Made by a program: the position numbers and the translations under genes. The notes under the pieces were generated by a model. That model saw only the letters and a list, made by a program, of their open reading frames with translations. It was not told where the DNA came from and did not search any database. A stretch of 64,000 nt of DNA, from the NCBI GenBank assembly GCA_001896555.1, contig MPOS01000011.1, forward strand, positions 113,852 to 177,851, in the 5' to 3' direction. Source of the stretch: Candidatus Phosphitivorax anaerolimi. Its GTDB lineage: Bacteria > Desulfobacterota > Desulfomonilia > UBA1062. This document shows, in pieces, positions 26,615-36,657 of this stretch. The stretch's first letter is position 1. Each line of letters starts with the position of its first letter.

Positions 26615-27736
26615 TTATGATGAGCCTTTCCGGAAAGGGTGCCGGGGTTGTGGTGCCTCTTCCGTGCTTAAGAAATATTTCTCGTACTCGCCGTACCCCT
26701 CTTTTCGCAGGTCTTCCCGGGGGATGAAGCGCAGGGCCGCCGAGTTCATGCAGTAGCGCAGCCCTGTGGGGGGAGGGCCGTCGTTGAATACATGCCCGAG
26801 GTGCGAGTTGCCTTTTCTGCTCCTGGCCTCGATCCTGACCATGCCGTGGCTGGTGTCCTTCCGCTCGATGATGTTCTCTGGCTCCAGGGGCCTGGTGAAG
26901 CTGGGCCATCCGGTTCCCGAATCGAACTTGTCGCGGGAGCTGAAGAGGACCTCGCCGGATACCACATCCACGTAGATCCCCTCGCGCTTGTTGTCCCAGT
27001 ATTCATTCTCGAACGGCCTTTCGGTCCCCTGCTCCCGGACGACGTGATACTGAAGCGGGGTGAGCCTGGCCTTCAGCTCGTGTTCGTCGGACCTGCCTTC
27101 TTCCGGCTTCTTCTCTCTGCCGGGAATGGGGCAGGTGCCGGCTGCACACGGGCTCCGATATTGATCGCGTCCTGACCGGCTCCGGTAGAACTCGTATCTG
27201 GATGCATTCTTTTCATAGTAATCCTGATGATATTCTTCGGCCCGGTAGAATGGGGCGGCCGGCCGTATCTCGGTGACGATAGGCCGGTCGAACCGGCCCG
27301 AGTTCTCAAGCATGCGTTTCGACTCCTCGGCAATGCGCTTCTGCTCGTCATTGTGATAGAAGATCACGGTCCGGTACTGGGAGCCCTTGTCAACGAACTG
27401 TCCGGTATTGTCGGTGGGGTCGATCTGCTGCCAGAAAATATCGAGGAGCTTCTCATAGCTGATCTTGGACGGGTCGTAGATGACCCTGACCGCCTCGAGG
27501 TGACCGGTCTTTCCCGTGGAGACCTCTTCATAGGTAGGGTTTTCCTTGTGCCCGCCCGTGTAGCCGGAGATCGCTTCCTTTACGCCGTCTGTCTTGTCGA
27601 AGGCCGCCTCGATGCACCAGAAGCAGCCGCCCGCAAAGGTCGCCTCTTCGTAGCGGGACTCTGATGCATTCCCCGGATCGGCGACAAAGGCGAACGACGA
27701 AATGGCCATAAGCCATCGTGTTATCTTCCCTTTCAT
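26615..27736 (-). CDS. msrAB: Exported peptide-methionine sulfoxide reductase MsrA-MsrB fusion
   Basis: The 373-residue protein has an N-terminal hydrophobic signal (about 1-25), an MsrA domain (30-190) with GCFWC and catalytic Cys38, and an MsrB domain (225-345) with [11 protein letters not shown] and catalytic Cys329. The two domains reduce the S and R forms of methionine sulfoxide in proteins, here in the cell envelope. The MsrB part lacks the two CxxC zinc sites seen in many stand-alone MsrB proteins. A short Pro-rich tail ends the protein. It converges with the fatty acyl-CoA ligase gene. Confidence 0.93.
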   Translation of the reverse strand: MKGKITRWLMAISSFAFVADPGNASESRYEEATFAGGCFWCIEAAFDKTDGVKEAISGYTGGHKENPTYEEVSTGKTGHLEAVRVIYDPSKISYEKLLDIFWQQIDPTDNTGQFVDKGSQYRTVIFYHNDEQKRIAEESKRMLENSGRFDRPIVTEIRPAAPFYRAEEYHQDYYEKNASRYEFYRSRSGRDQYRSPCAAGTCPIPGREKKPEEGRSDEHELKARLTPLQYHVVREQGTERPFENEYWDNKREGIYVDVVSGEVLFSSRDKFDSGTGWPSFTRPLEPENIIERKDTSHGMVRIEARSRKGNSHLGHVFNDGPPPTGLRYCMNSAALRFIPREDLRKEGYGEYEKYFLSTEEAPQPRHPFRKGSS

Positions 27737-27994
27737 GGCACACTCCTTTTTCTTAACTATCCTTTTGACGTTGCCTCAAAGGGATGCGATTCTCCCTCCC
27801 TGAACCCACTGGATGCGCATAAGGGGAAAGAGAGGGTTTCCGGCGGGCTTATTTTCCGGCCGAAGGAGCCTCCTGAGATGAGATTCCCTGCCGGTAAAAT
27901 TTAGACTTGAATATTCTCCGCCGCCCTGATACATCTGAATGATCAAATTTTCCCGCCATAAAAAGCATGGCAACAATCGCTAGGAGGACCATTC

Positions 27995-29797
27995 GTGGAA
28001 AAGCGTCATAAATTTTCCCTCTGGTATGTGCTCATCGGGATCTGGGTGGTGCTCATCGTTCAGAGCTACATTTCATCCATGTTTGTCGTAGAGAGCATTC
28101 CCTACAGCTCGTTCCTCGATCTTCTGAAGGAAGGGAAGGTGACGGAGATTGCGGTCTCGGAAAACGAGATTCAGGGAAAGATGATAACCCAGGAGGGAAA
28201 AGAGCAGAAATTCAAAAGCATCCGGGTGGACCCGGAGCTGTCCGAGATGCTGCAGAACTATCAGGTGACATTCAAGGGCGAGATCGAGGTGAACTATGCC
28301 CAGAACGTCCTGTCGTGGGTGCTCCCCATCGTGCTCCTGGTGGCGATCTGGTATTTCGTGATACGCCGGATGTCGGGCAACCAGCCGGGCTTCATGTCGA
28401 TCGGGAAGAACAAGGCCAAGATCTACATGGAAAACGAGCTGAACATCCGATTCGACGATGTGGCGGGCGTGGACGAGGCAAAACAGGAGCTGGTGGAGAT
28501 CATCGATTTCCTGAAGAACCCGGCCAAGTTCTCAGAGCTCGGAGGCAAGATTCCCAAGGGCGTTCTGCTGGTGGGCCCTCCGGGCACGGGCAAGACCATG
28601 CTGGCCAAGGCCGTGGCGGGCGAGAGCGGGGTACCCTTTTTCAGCCTGAGCGGCTCGGACTTCGTGGAGATGTTTGTGGGCCTGGGCGCGGCCCGCGTGC
28701 GGGACCTCTTTGTCCAGGCCAAGCAGAAGGCCCCGTGCATCATCTTCATCGATGAGCTCGATTCTCTGGGCAAGGCCAGGGGCGCAGGTTTCACCGGCGG
28801 TCATGACGAGCGCGAGCAGACCCTGAACCAGCTCCTCTCCGAGATGGACGGGTTCGATGCAAAGGTGGGGGTGATCCTTATGGCCGCAACCAACCGTCCC
28901 GAAATCCTCGACCCTGCACTGCTGCGCCCGGGCCGGTTCGACAGGCATGTGGTCGTGGACCGTCCGGACAAGGACGGGAGGATCAAGATCCTCAAGGTGC
29001 ACATGAAGAACGTCAAGGTGGATGAGAGCGTGAATGTCGAGAAGATCGCCGGAATGACCCCGGGCATGTCGGGGGCCGACCTCGCCAACCTGGTGAACGA
29101 GGCGGCCCTGATGGCGGTCAGGTGCGGGAAAAAGGCGGTCGGCATGACCGAGTTCGAAGAGGCGGTTGAACGGGTGGTCGCGGGCCTGGAAAAGAAGAAC
29201 CGCGTCATCAACGCCAAAGAACGCGAGATCGTGGCCTACCACGAGATGGGGCACGCCATCGTGGCCCTTGCCCTGCCGGGGACCGATCCGGTGCACAAGA
29301 TCTCCATCATCCCCCGCGGGGTCGCCGCTCTGGGCTACACCATGCAGGTGCCCACCCAAGACCGGTTCCTGTTGAACAGGACCGAGCTGCTCAACCGGAT
29401 CGCATCCCTCCTCGGAGGAAGGGCCGCCGAAGAGATCGTGTTCGGCGACGTCTCAACGGGGGCGCACAACGATCTCGCACGTGCCACCGACATCGCCCGG
29501 AGTATGGTCAAGGAGTATGGTATGAGCGAAAAGCTCGGTCAGATTTACCTGTCTTCTGAAAAGGGCGGCCGGTTCCTCGATACAATCTCCTCTGGCGACG
29601 CCCGCGAGTACAGCGAGGAGACCGCACGGGCCATCGATGCCGAGATCCGGAACATCATCCACAACCAGTACGAGACAGCCCTGTCGATCCTGCGGCAGAG
29701 GCGGGACGTGCTGAAGCATGGCGCCCTGGTTCTGCTGGAGAAGGAGAAGATCGATCGGGAGGAGATCGAGGGGCTGTTCAACTCGGCAGCCGCCTGA
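27995..29797 (+). CDS. ftsH: ATP-dependent zinc metalloprotease FtsH
   Basis: The 600-residue membrane protease has two spans (about 8-26 and 105-124) around a periplasmic loop, then an AAA module with Walker A GPPGTGKT (194-201), Walker [10 protein letters not shown] and the second region of homology ([19 protein letters not shown]). The zinc site is HEMGH (416-420). It extracts and degrades membrane and regulatory proteins. The start is GTG at 27995, with GGAGG a few bases before. It stands alone, divergent from msrAB. Confidence 0.96.
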   Translation: MEKRHKFSLWYVLIGIWVVLIVQSYISSMFVVESIPYSSFLDLLKEGKVTEIAVSENEIQGKMITQEGKEQKFKSIRVDPELSEMLQNYQVTFKGEIEVNYAQNVLSWVLPIVLLVAIWYFVIRRMSGNQPGFMSIGKNKAKIYMENELNIRFDDVAGVDEAKQELVEIIDFLKNPAKFSELGGKIPKGVLLVGPPGTGKTMLAKAVAGESGVPFFSLSGSDFVEMFVGLGAARVRDLFVQAKQKAPCIIFIDELDSLGKARGAGFTGGHDEREQTLNQLLSEMDGFDAKVGVILMAATNRPEILDPALLRPGRFDRHVVVDRPDKDGRIKILKVHMKNVKVDESVNVEKIAGMTPGMSGADLANLVNEAALMAVRCGKKAVGMTEFEEAVERVVAGLEKKNRVINAKEREIVAYHEMGHAIVALALPGTDPVHKISIIPRGVAALGYTMQVPTQDRFLLNRTELLNRIASLLGGRAAEEIVFGDVSTGAHNDLARATDIARSMVKEYGMSEKLGQIYLSSEKGGRFLDTISSGDAREYSEETARAIDAEIRNIIHNQYETALSILRQRRDVLKHGALVLLEKEKIDREEIEGLFNSAAA

Positions 29798-29950
29798 TCC
29801 TTAAAGGCCATTCGCTCTGCCGGGCCGCTGATTTCGCCGCCGCTGTCGGACCCTCTCTCTTGTGAGACGCCTGTGCAGGGTTATCTATGAGTTCCAGATT
29901 CCCTCATCGGTCCGCCAGCATCGGCGGACAGGGGAGGGCGGAGGCGCTCA

Positions 29951-30937
29951 GTGGCACTATTCTCGTTGTGGAGGCCTGCGGTATTCCAAGGAAACCTCAG
30001 GAAGTCAGGATACTTCGAGGGTTGGTATTTCAAGAACGTAAGCTGTGATGAAAGGACCGCCTGCGCGGTGATCGCCGGTGTGTCGCTTCCCCGGGAAAGA
30101 GAAAAGGCCCATGCCTTCATCCAGTTTTCTCGTGCCGGGGAGGGGAGATCGTCTTTTTTCCGGTATCCCTTGAGCGAGTTCTCCGCAGACAGAAAAACCT
30201 TTGCGATCACCATCGGGAGCAGCCGGTTTTCCCTTCAGGGGCTGCACCTCGATATCGACCAGGACGGTGAGATGCTCAGGGCGGAGCTGGAATTCCGGGG
30301 AATACACCCGTGGCCGGTCACATGGCTCTCTCCGGGCGCTATGGGGTGGTATGCCTTTGTGCCCGGCATGGAATGCTATCACGGCGTGCTCAGCTTCAAT
30401 CACGCAATCCATGGCTGGTTCGAGAAGGACGGCAGGCGAACGGACTATTCCGGCGGCAAGGGATATATCGAAAAAGACTGGGGAAGATCCATGCCCGGCT
30501 CCTGGATATGGATGCAGAGCAACCATTTCGATGAGCCCACTGCCTCGTTCTCGGGCTCTATCGCGAAGATTCCCTGGTTCGGGCGGTATTTCACCGGGTA
30601 TTTGTTCGGTTTCTATTTCCAGGGCAAGGTCTACCGGTTCACCACCTATACCGGGGCCCGAGTATTCGATCTGCGGGTGAATCGAGACCTTGTCAGCTTT
30701 GTGGTCGAGGATGCAGACTCCCGCATGGAGGTCCGGGGCACGAGGGCTGAGGGCGCCCGGCTCATGGCGCCCAGCAGAGGCGATATGACGGTCCGCATCA
30801 TGGAAACGCTGGGATCGCGCATCGAGCTCCGCTTCTCCCGGAAAAAAGATAACAGGATCATCTATGAGGGCACTGGAAGGAACGCGGGTCTGGAATATGT
30901 GGGCGATGTCCGGGAGCTGGCGGATCGCCTTGCCTAG
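29951..30937 (+). CDS. Tocopherol-cyclase-like protein
   Basis: The 328-residue protein matches the tocopherol cyclase-like family in typical segments: KSGYFEGWYFKNVS near the start, HGVLSFNHAIHGW, and GYIEKDWGRSMPGSWIWMQS in the middle. Plant members close the chromanol ring of vitamin E. Bacterial homologues in anaerobes have no known product, so only the fold can be named here. The start is GTG at 29951, with GGAGG upstream. It follows ftsH by 150 nt on the same strand. Confidence 0.8.
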   Translation: MALFSLWRPAVFQGNLRKSGYFEGWYFKNVSCDERTACAVIAGVSLPREREKAHAFIQFSRAGEGRSSFFRYPLSEFSADRKTFAITIGSSRFSLQGLHLDIDQDGEMLRAELEFRGIHPWPVTWLSPGAMGWYAFVPGMECYHGVLSFNHAIHGWFEKDGRRTDYSGGKGYIEKDWGRSMPGSWIWMQSNHFDEPTASFSGSIAKIPWFGRYFTGYLFGFYFQGKVYRFTTYTGARVFDLRVNRDLVSFVVEDADSRMEVRGTRAEGARLMAPSRGDMTVRIMETLGSRIELRFSRKKDNRIIYEGTGRNAGLEYVGDVRELADRLA

Positions 30938-31100
30938 CTTCTATAAAAAAGGCGAGACACCCCCTGATGCATCGATACCGGCTGTTTCACCGGCGCCGCA
31001 TCTCTCAAGGCAACCCTCTCCGGTATTGATTCCCGGGAAAGACAGGCTATTTTCCATTCTATTGTCTCTTTGTATCCTGTGCGGATAGAGGATCGTTGCA

Positions 31101-33200
31101 ATGGCCGGAAACACGACCAACCGGGATGTGCAGATAGAACTCCACAATCTGATCGACCTGGTGGGCCGGTACGGGTCTATTGTGGATCAGCTGCTTTCCC
31201 GCACGGCGATTGTTTCCCTCCCCCCGGAGTCAATAGCATGCATCGACCGGAGATATGTGTATACCTGCGTGAACAGCACATTCCTCTCACTGTATCGGAA
31301 GACCGGGGAAGAGGTGATCGGCCACCGCGTCGAGGAAGTCCTCGGTGAAAGAGCCTTTCAGGAAAAAGAGAAACCCCGGATCGACCGGGCCCTGCGGGGC
31401 GAAGAGGGACAGTATGATGACCTGATCGGACCTCTGGGAGACGGGAGGCTGCGTGTCCTGGCGCGGTATTCCCCCCTTGTGGGAAAGAGTGGATCCATCG
31501 AGGGGGTGGCGTTATCGACATGGGACATAAGCACGATCAGAGATGCCGAAGAAAGGGCGCTCAGCGCCCGCAGCGACCTCGATGCCCTCATAGGAGGGCA
31601 TGTGGAAAAAATCTCGGATGCTCTCCTGGATCTGAAACGCGAGGTGAAGATGCGCGAGGATGTCGAGGCCGAGCTCAGATCAGGCAGGGATAGGCTTGTG
31701 AAGATATTCCAGGCCATCCCGGATCCCGTCAGCATCTCCACCCTCGAAGACGGGGTCTTTCTGGATGCCAACGAGGCCTTTTTCCGTATGACCGGATATT
31801 CCCGGGAAGAGGTGATCGGGAACAGCGCCTTGAATCTCGGAATATGGGACAGTCCCTTGGAGAGGGCCCGGGTCGTGGACCTCATCAGGAAGCAGGGCAG
31901 TATCCGGAATCAGGAAGCCAAGCTCAGAAGCAAGTCAGGCGAGTCGCGGGTCGTGCTCGTCTCGGCGGAGCTCATGGATATCGACGGCATACCCTCGATC
32001 CTGTTCGAGAGCCGGGACATCACCGAGCGGAAGACCCTGGAGAGCGAGCTGAGCCGGTCGCAGAAGATGGAGGCCATCGGCCGCCTTGCAGGCGGCATCA
32101 CCCACGACTTCAACAACCTGCTGACCGCCATCGACGGGTACTGCGAGCTTGCGCTGCTGAAACTCGGCAAGCCGGAGCAGGTGCGGTCCAACATTCTCAA
32201 GATCAAGGAGGTGAAAGACACCGCCTCTTCCCTGATCCGCCAGCTCCTGGCATTCAGCCGCAAACAGAAGGTCAAGCAGCAAACACTGGATATAAACCAG
32301 GTGATCGAAAACATGCAGAACCTCCTCAAACAATTCATCGGGGAAGATATCGAGCTGAAGACCCGCCTTGAGCAGGACATCGGCAGCGTATATGCCGACC
32401 AGGGGCATGTGGAACAGATCATCATGAACCTGGCCCTCAATGCCAGAGACGCCATGCACAAGGGGGGCGTCCTGACTATCAGCACAGAGCGCGTTCATCT
32501 GGGGGAAAACGACATTGCAAAGCATCCGGGCCTGAATCCCGGTGATTACATCAAGCTCGAGGTGAGTGACACAGGAGTGGGCATGGATGAAGAGACCATG
32601 GCACACGTCTTCGAACCGTTCTTCACCACCAAGGAGGCGAGCAAGGGGACAGGGCTCGGCCTGGCGACGGTCTATGGGATTGTCAGAAACAACGGCGGAA
32701 GCATTTCGCTCAGGAGCGAGCCCGGGAAGGGATCGACCTTTGAGGTCTTTCTGCCCGTGAGCGGAGAGGTCCCTGAGGATGTTTCGCGAAAGACGGGAAA
32801 GGTCCCTGTCAGAGGCGGGACAGAGGTCGTTCTGGTGGTGGAAGACAACCCCTATGTACTGGACTTCATTATCGAGGTGCTGGGTTCCATCGGCTACACC
32901 CTGCTCAAGGCCCGGAGCGGAAAAGAGGCCATGGACATCTGCGAGTCACATTCAGGGCATATCGATCTGGTCATTGCGGATGTCGTCCTCCCGGGCATGG
33001 ACGGACCCGCGATCGTGAAAAACCTCCTGAAGCGCTATCCCCGGATGAAGGTTCTCTATATCACGGGTTATCCGGGTGATGTAGTCTCCCTCTACGGTAT
33101 TCCCGACACGGAAAAGCACCTGCTCCAGAAGCCGTTTTCCGCCTTCGCCCTGACAGAGAAGGTGCGGGAGGTTCTGGAGGAAGGTTCTGATCGTGAATGA
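31101..33200 (+). CDS. Hybrid sensor histidine kinase with two PAS domains and a C-terminal receiver
   Basis: The 699-residue protein has no membrane span and so is cytoplasmic. Order: PAS (about 40-145), coiled coil (150-195), PAS (200-310), HisKA with phospho-His335 in GGITHDFNNLL, an ATPase domain with N box EQIIMNLALNARDA and G boxes DTGVGMD and GTGLGLATVYGI, and a receiver (about 575-695) with phospho-Asp627 in VIADVVLPGMDG and Lys in LQKPF. It can pass phosphate within one chain. No response regulator gene lies next to it. The following genes encode a periplasmic binding protein and a porin, possible targets. Confidence 0.9.
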   Translation: MAGNTTNRDVQIELHNLIDLVGRYGSIVDQLLSRTAIVSLPPESIACIDRRYVYTCVNSTFLSLYRKTGEEVIGHRVEEVLGERAFQEKEKPRIDRALRGEEGQYDDLIGPLGDGRLRVLARYSPLVGKSGSIEGVALSTWDISTIRDAEERALSARSDLDALIGGHVEKISDALLDLKREVKMREDVEAELRSGRDRLVKIFQAIPDPVSISTLEDGVFLDANEAFFRMTGYSREEVIGNSALNLGIWDSPLERARVVDLIRKQGSIRNQEAKLRSKSGESRVVLVSAELMDIDGIPSILFESRDITERKTLESELSRSQKMEAIGRLAGGITHDFNNLLTAIDGYCELALLKLGKPEQVRSNILKIKEVKDTASSLIRQLLAFSRKQKVKQQTLDINQVIENMQNLLKQFIGEDIELKTRLEQDIGSVYADQGHVEQIIMNLALNARDAMHKGGVLTISTERVHLGENDIAKHPGLNPGDYIKLEVSDTGVGMDEETMAHVFEPFFTTKEASKGTGLGLATVYGIVRNNGGSISLRSEPGKGSTFEVFLPVSGEVPEDVSRKTGKVPVRGGTEVVLVVEDNPYVLDFIIEVLGSIGYTLLKARSGKEAMDICESHSGHIDLVIADVVLPGMDGPAIVKNLLKRYPRMKVLYITGYPGDVVSLYGIPDTEKHLLQKPFSAFALTEKVREVLEEGSDRE

Positions 33201-33207
33201 AATATTG

Positions 33208-33259
33208 GGGTCATGTCTCTCCGTATGACATTCGAATGTCATACGGAGAGACATGACCC
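33208..33259. repeat. 52-bp perfect palindrome, REP-like
   Basis: Two 26-nt halves, beginning GGGTCATGTCTCTCCGTATG, are exact inverted copies meeting at TTC/GAA. It starts just after the hybrid kinase gene and could stop transcription. Its left edge ATTGGGGTCATGTCTC matches the palindrome at 7508 except at two positions. A perfect palindrome of this size is rarely kept by chance. Confidence 0.75.
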
Positions 33260-33411
33260 TATAATTTGACCTTTAAGCAGCCGAAAAAACCTGATATTAA
33301 TTACTTTTGCTTAAGATTTGCCGATGAATCCCCGATAGGTGATATGCCGTCAGGCAACAAGCTGTGGGACATTTTTTTCGTTGATGAAATGGTGAAAGGA
33401 GAGAAATTGTC

Positions 33412-33867
33412 ATGAAGTTGAGGAGCATACCCCTGATTGTACGTATCGTCCTCGCCTGCATGGTTCTTTCCGTTTTCGGTGGACTCATCGTTCCAGCGGG
33501 GCATGCCGCGTCAGAGGTAATGGTGGTGGCGAATGACTCCGTGCCGGTGAAATCCCTGAGCCGGGATGCCGTTCAGGAGATATTTCTGGGGAGAAAAACC
33601 AGATGGAGCGACGGGCAGAAGATTACACTGGCGACCCTGAAAGAGGGCGATGACCACAGTGATTTTCTGCGGATGTATGTGGGCAAGACCCCGCAACAGT
33701 TCAAGAATTACTGGAAGAGCCAGGTCTTCACCGGGAGAGGAAAGGCTCCCGAGGCATTCACTTCACCCGACGAGCTCGCTGAATTCGTGACCAACACCCC
33801 CGGGGCCATAGGCTATCTCCCCCAGCGTGCATATCAGAACCAATTGAAGAGTCTTATGATTGAGTAG
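33412..33867 (+). CDS. Periplasmic phosphate-binding-like protein (PstS-type, short)
   Basis: The 151-residue product has a signal peptide ending near GHAASE. The mature part reads VVANDSVPVKSLSRDAVQEI, FLGRKTRWSDGQKITL and ends GAIGYLPQRAYQN. These fit a short version of the PstS-like binding fold, about half the size of true PstS. Similar short proteins often sit next to porins and sensor genes and are not proven to bind phosphate. GGAGAG lies before the ATG. The porin gene follows after 11 nt, so the two are surely co-transcribed. Confidence 0.8.
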   Translation: MKLRSIPLIVRIVLACMVLSVFGGLIVPAGHAASEVMVVANDSVPVKSLSRDAVQEIFLGRKTRWSDGQKITLATLKEGDDHSDFLRMYVGKTPQQFKNYWKSQVFTGRGKAPEAFTSPDELAEFVTNTPGAIGYLPQRAYQNQLKSLMIE

Positions 33868-33878
33868 GAGGCTTAAAA

Positions 33879-35267
33879 ATGAAGAGTGCTGTGAAAATCA
33901 TGTTTCTCTCAGCCTTGTTTGCCATGTGCTGTATATCCGGGAATATTCGTGCCTATGAGTATCACGGGGTCGATATCGGGGGGTTCATCTCTCAGGGGTA
34001 TCTGCAGAGCACCGACAACAATTTCTTCGCCGAGACAGAGGACGGCACCTCCCAGTTCAACGAGGCGGGCATCAACTTCTCGGCCGAGGTTTCAGACAGG
34101 CTGCGTCTGGGTGTCCAGTTTCTTTCCAGAGACCTGGGTACCATCGGAAACAACGAGGTGATCCTCGACTGGGCGATCGCCGACTATCACTTCCGCGACT
34201 GGCTCGGCCTCACGGTCGGGAACATGAAGTTCGTGCACGGCCTCTACAACGAGACCCGTGACCTGGACATGGTGCGCACCTTCATCCTCTTGCCACAGAG
34301 CGTGTATATCGAGGCCTGGAGGGAAGCCATCTCCTCCATCCAGGGTGCCGGCCTTTACGGTGATATCGGGCTGAGCGACATGGGGTCGCTCTCCTATGAC
34401 CTGCAGTACGGCACGGTGAACCTCGACTCCGACAAGGGGGCGGCCAGGCTGCTGGAGGACCAGTGGCCTTTTCAGGGAATGGGTCTGCTGGTGGATGTCG
34501 ACCGGATCAACGTGGACTATACCTATGCCGCGAGCATCCGATGGATCACCAACCTCGAGGGCCTGATCCTCGGGGGCTCCACCTGGGGCTATCAGTTCGA
34601 AGCGGACGGGACCACGCTGCTGGACACCACCAATCCCACGGCGGCAGCTATGCTGGGAGACATCCCGGAACTTGCCGCTCTTGTCGATCCTTTAGGTCGT
34701 AGCGTCGCCCGGCTCATACTCTCGCCCAGCGAGTTCGGCGTGGAGGCGGTCAGCTACACCGCATCCATGGAGTTCATGTGGAGGAACCTGGTGTTCGCCG
34801 CGGAATACATGCGGACGACCTATAATATCGAGTTCAGGAACTCACCGCTGTTCAATACCCTGGAACCGGTACTGAGGAACAATGGGGTGGCGGTCCAGGA
34901 CGGCACCATCGAGGTGGACCAGTTCAGCTCTGTCGGATACTACACGAGCCTCGCCTACCGGTTCACCCCCTGGTTCGAGCTGGGCACCTACTACTCGGTC
35001 TACTACCCCAACGAGGACGACAAGGACGGCAAGGATCGCGTAGCCAAAGGGCTCGACGCCCAGGACCACCGGGGGTGGCTCAAGGATATCGCACTGACCA
35101 CGCGCTTTGACGTGAATGAAAACTGGATCATCAAGCTCGAGGCCCACAAGATGGACGGTTCGGCAATCCTCCTGGGCGCCGACAACCCCGTGCCCGAGGA
35201 CCCGGGGGAAGACCGCTACGAGGAGGACTGGTATCTCTTTGCGGCAAAGATGACCTTCCACTTCTGA
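33879..35267 (+). CDS. Outer-membrane porin-like beta-barrel protein
   Basis: The 462-residue product starts with a signal peptide (to about residue 25) and ends in an aromatic residue (KMTFHF), as barrels inserted by BamA do. The body alternates polar and hydrophobic residues and repeats motifs like YHFRDWLGLTVGNMK and LSYDLQYGTVNL. No specific porin family is certain. GGAGG lies before the ATG. Pairing with the PstS-like gene suggests uptake of an anion, which is inference. Confidence 0.75.
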   Translation: MKSAVKIMFLSALFAMCCISGNIRAYEYHGVDIGGFISQGYLQSTDNNFFAETEDGTSQFNEAGINFSAEVSDRLRLGVQFLSRDLGTIGNNEVILDWAIADYHFRDWLGLTVGNMKFVHGLYNETRDLDMVRTFILLPQSVYIEAWREAISSIQGAGLYGDIGLSDMGSLSYDLQYGTVNLDSDKGAARLLEDQWPFQGMGLLVDVDRINVDYTYAASIRWITNLEGLILGGSTWGYQFEADGTTLLDTTNPTAAAMLGDIPELAALVDPLGRSVARLILSPSEFGVEAVSYTASMEFMWRNLVFAAEYMRTTYNIEFRNSPLFNTLEPVLRNNGVAVQDGTIEVDQFSSVGYYTSLAYRFTPWFELGTYYSVYYPNEDDKDGKDRVAKGLDAQDHRGWLKDIALTTRFDVNENWIIKLEAHKMDGSAILLGADNPVPEDPGEDRYEEDWYLFAAKMTFHF

Positions 35268-35307
35268 TCCTGATGCCTTCTCCTCATGAGAAAATGCGGC
35301 CGCTGGT

Positions 35308-36324
35308 TCATTTCAGGTCTTTTGCCAGCATGAGGATCTCCATAGGGAGCTTGATCTGAAGCAATTTCAATACATCGGTATCCAACATGATGGTGAGATC
35401 TTCCTGCCTGAGGATGGGTAGATCACCAGGTTTTGCCCCTTCCAGGAGGATTTTCGCAGCCTGCTTGCCAGAGAGTGCACCGGAGATCCTGAGATCCGAG
35501 CCTATATACAGAAGGGCTCCCGGCACATTCATATGTACGAGGCTGATGACCGGCATCTTGTTTTTGATCGAGATCTCCGAAAGCTCGGCACAAGGCTCAT
35601 AGTCGCGAAGACCGTAGTAGGTGTCGAGCGGGACGACGAAAGCCTGTGCACCCTGTGCGATCAGTTCCTGCGCGGCAGGGGTGAACCTGTCGGTTTTGTT
35701 GACCTCTTTGGTGATCAGGGTGAATCCCGACCCAGCGCCTGCAGCCCTCAGGTGATCAATTTGAGCCAGGGTATTGTCGTCATCGGTATGGACAATGCCC
35801 ATGGTCCTGAGGTCGGGGAATGCGAGCCGGACGATCTTAAGAACGTCTGCCATCTCCATGTAAATAGAAGATCCTGTAAAGCCTGGACCTGCAACGGTCA
35901 GTGATTTACAGCCTGCGGCCTCGGGGATGATCACTGCGCTGAATACGAGCGGAATGCCCGCAGCGATGATCCTGTCCTTTGCATACTTGGTTGCAGGGGT
36001 GGCGATGGTCATCACGAGGTCGGGCCGAGATTCCACGATCTTGGATGCAGTTTTCCTGATCTCCAGGAGTACGCCGACTTTCTTCCACAGGTTGCTCTTT
36101 TCGATATCGAAATCGATGATCCTCCGGTTGATCTTCAGGTTCTGCCCTTCCACGAGACCGGCGGCTTTGAGTTCCTGTACAAATCCCTGGTACACTCTCT
36201 CAAAGGCTTCTACATGAGTGACCTGCAGGACATCGATGGTGAAGGTCTTCTGCTGGGCAAAGACGATATTAGCCATCAGAAGAACAGGCAGAAACGGTAT
36301 GATACCGAAAGAGAATCTCTTCAT
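35308..36324 (-). CDS. ABC transporter substrate-binding protein (TrpX/DUF534-type family)
   Basis: The 338-residue protein has a signal peptide (about 1-23, cleavage near VFAQQ) and a periplasmic binding fold of the type-1 group, with LVMTIATPATKYAKDRI, GIPLVFSAVIIPEAAG and TMGIVHTDDDNTLAQ. Related proteins bind amino acids or unknown small molecules. GAGGAGGAG precedes the ATG. No permease or ATPase gene is nearby. The next gene on the same strand is a close paralogue. Confidence 0.85.
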   Translation of the reverse strand: MKRFSFGIIPFLPVLLMANIVFAQQKTFTIDVLQVTHVEAFERVYQGFVQELKAAGLVEGQNLKINRRIIDFDIEKSNLWKKVGVLLEIRKTASKIVESRPDLVMTIATPATKYAKDRIIAAGIPLVFSAVIIPEAAGCKSLTVAGPGFTGSSIYMEMADVLKIVRLAFPDLRTMGIVHTDDDNTLAQIDHLRAAGAGSGFTLITKEVNKTDRFTPAAQELIAQGAQAFVVPLDTYYGLRDYEPCAELSEISIKNKMPVISLVHMNVPGALLYIGSDLRISGALSGKQAAKILLEGAKPGDLPILRQEDLTIMLDTDVLKLLQIKLPMEILMLAKDLK

Positions 36325-36657
36325 GCAATGCTCCTCCTCAAATGAAATTATCCGGTGACAAGTTGCTCTTCAGCAACATTACGGGCCCTTTCTCTCAGAC
36401 TTCACGTGAGGGATCATCCCCTGTCTGTGTCGCCTGCTCCATCAGCCATATGCTGATCAATGACCCTGAACCTTACAAAGATAAATCAAATCAATGGCAT
36501 AGATGACCGGAAAATATCTTAATGAAATATAGTAATATTGTCAACAAAACATACAATAATATATAAAATTGAATGAGCCAGAGAATTCTATTCTGGTGGT
36601 TATGAAGAACCGGGTTTCCCCCTCATGATACATCCGGAGGGAAACCCGAAAGAGCAG
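36325..36657 (-). other. Intergenic region between the two paralogous binding-protein genes
   Basis: This 333-bp stretch is rich in A and T around 36480-36600 and probably holds the promoter of the 36324 gene. The right end carries the likely terminator of the gene at 36658, listed separately. No gene was seen. Confidence 0.45.
36611..36648 (-). terminator. Likely transcription terminator hairpin
   Basis: CGGGTTTCCC and GGGAAACCCG form a 10-bp perfect stem with an 18-nt loop, 10 nt past the stop codon at 36658 on the minus strand. The T-tract is weak (GTTCTTCAT), so it may be only partly efficient. Confidence 0.45.

Noticed and set aside
27776..27976. A 66-codon minus-strand frame between msrAB and ftsH
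   Set aside because: No ribosome site or conserved look; the region is more likely the two divergent promoters.
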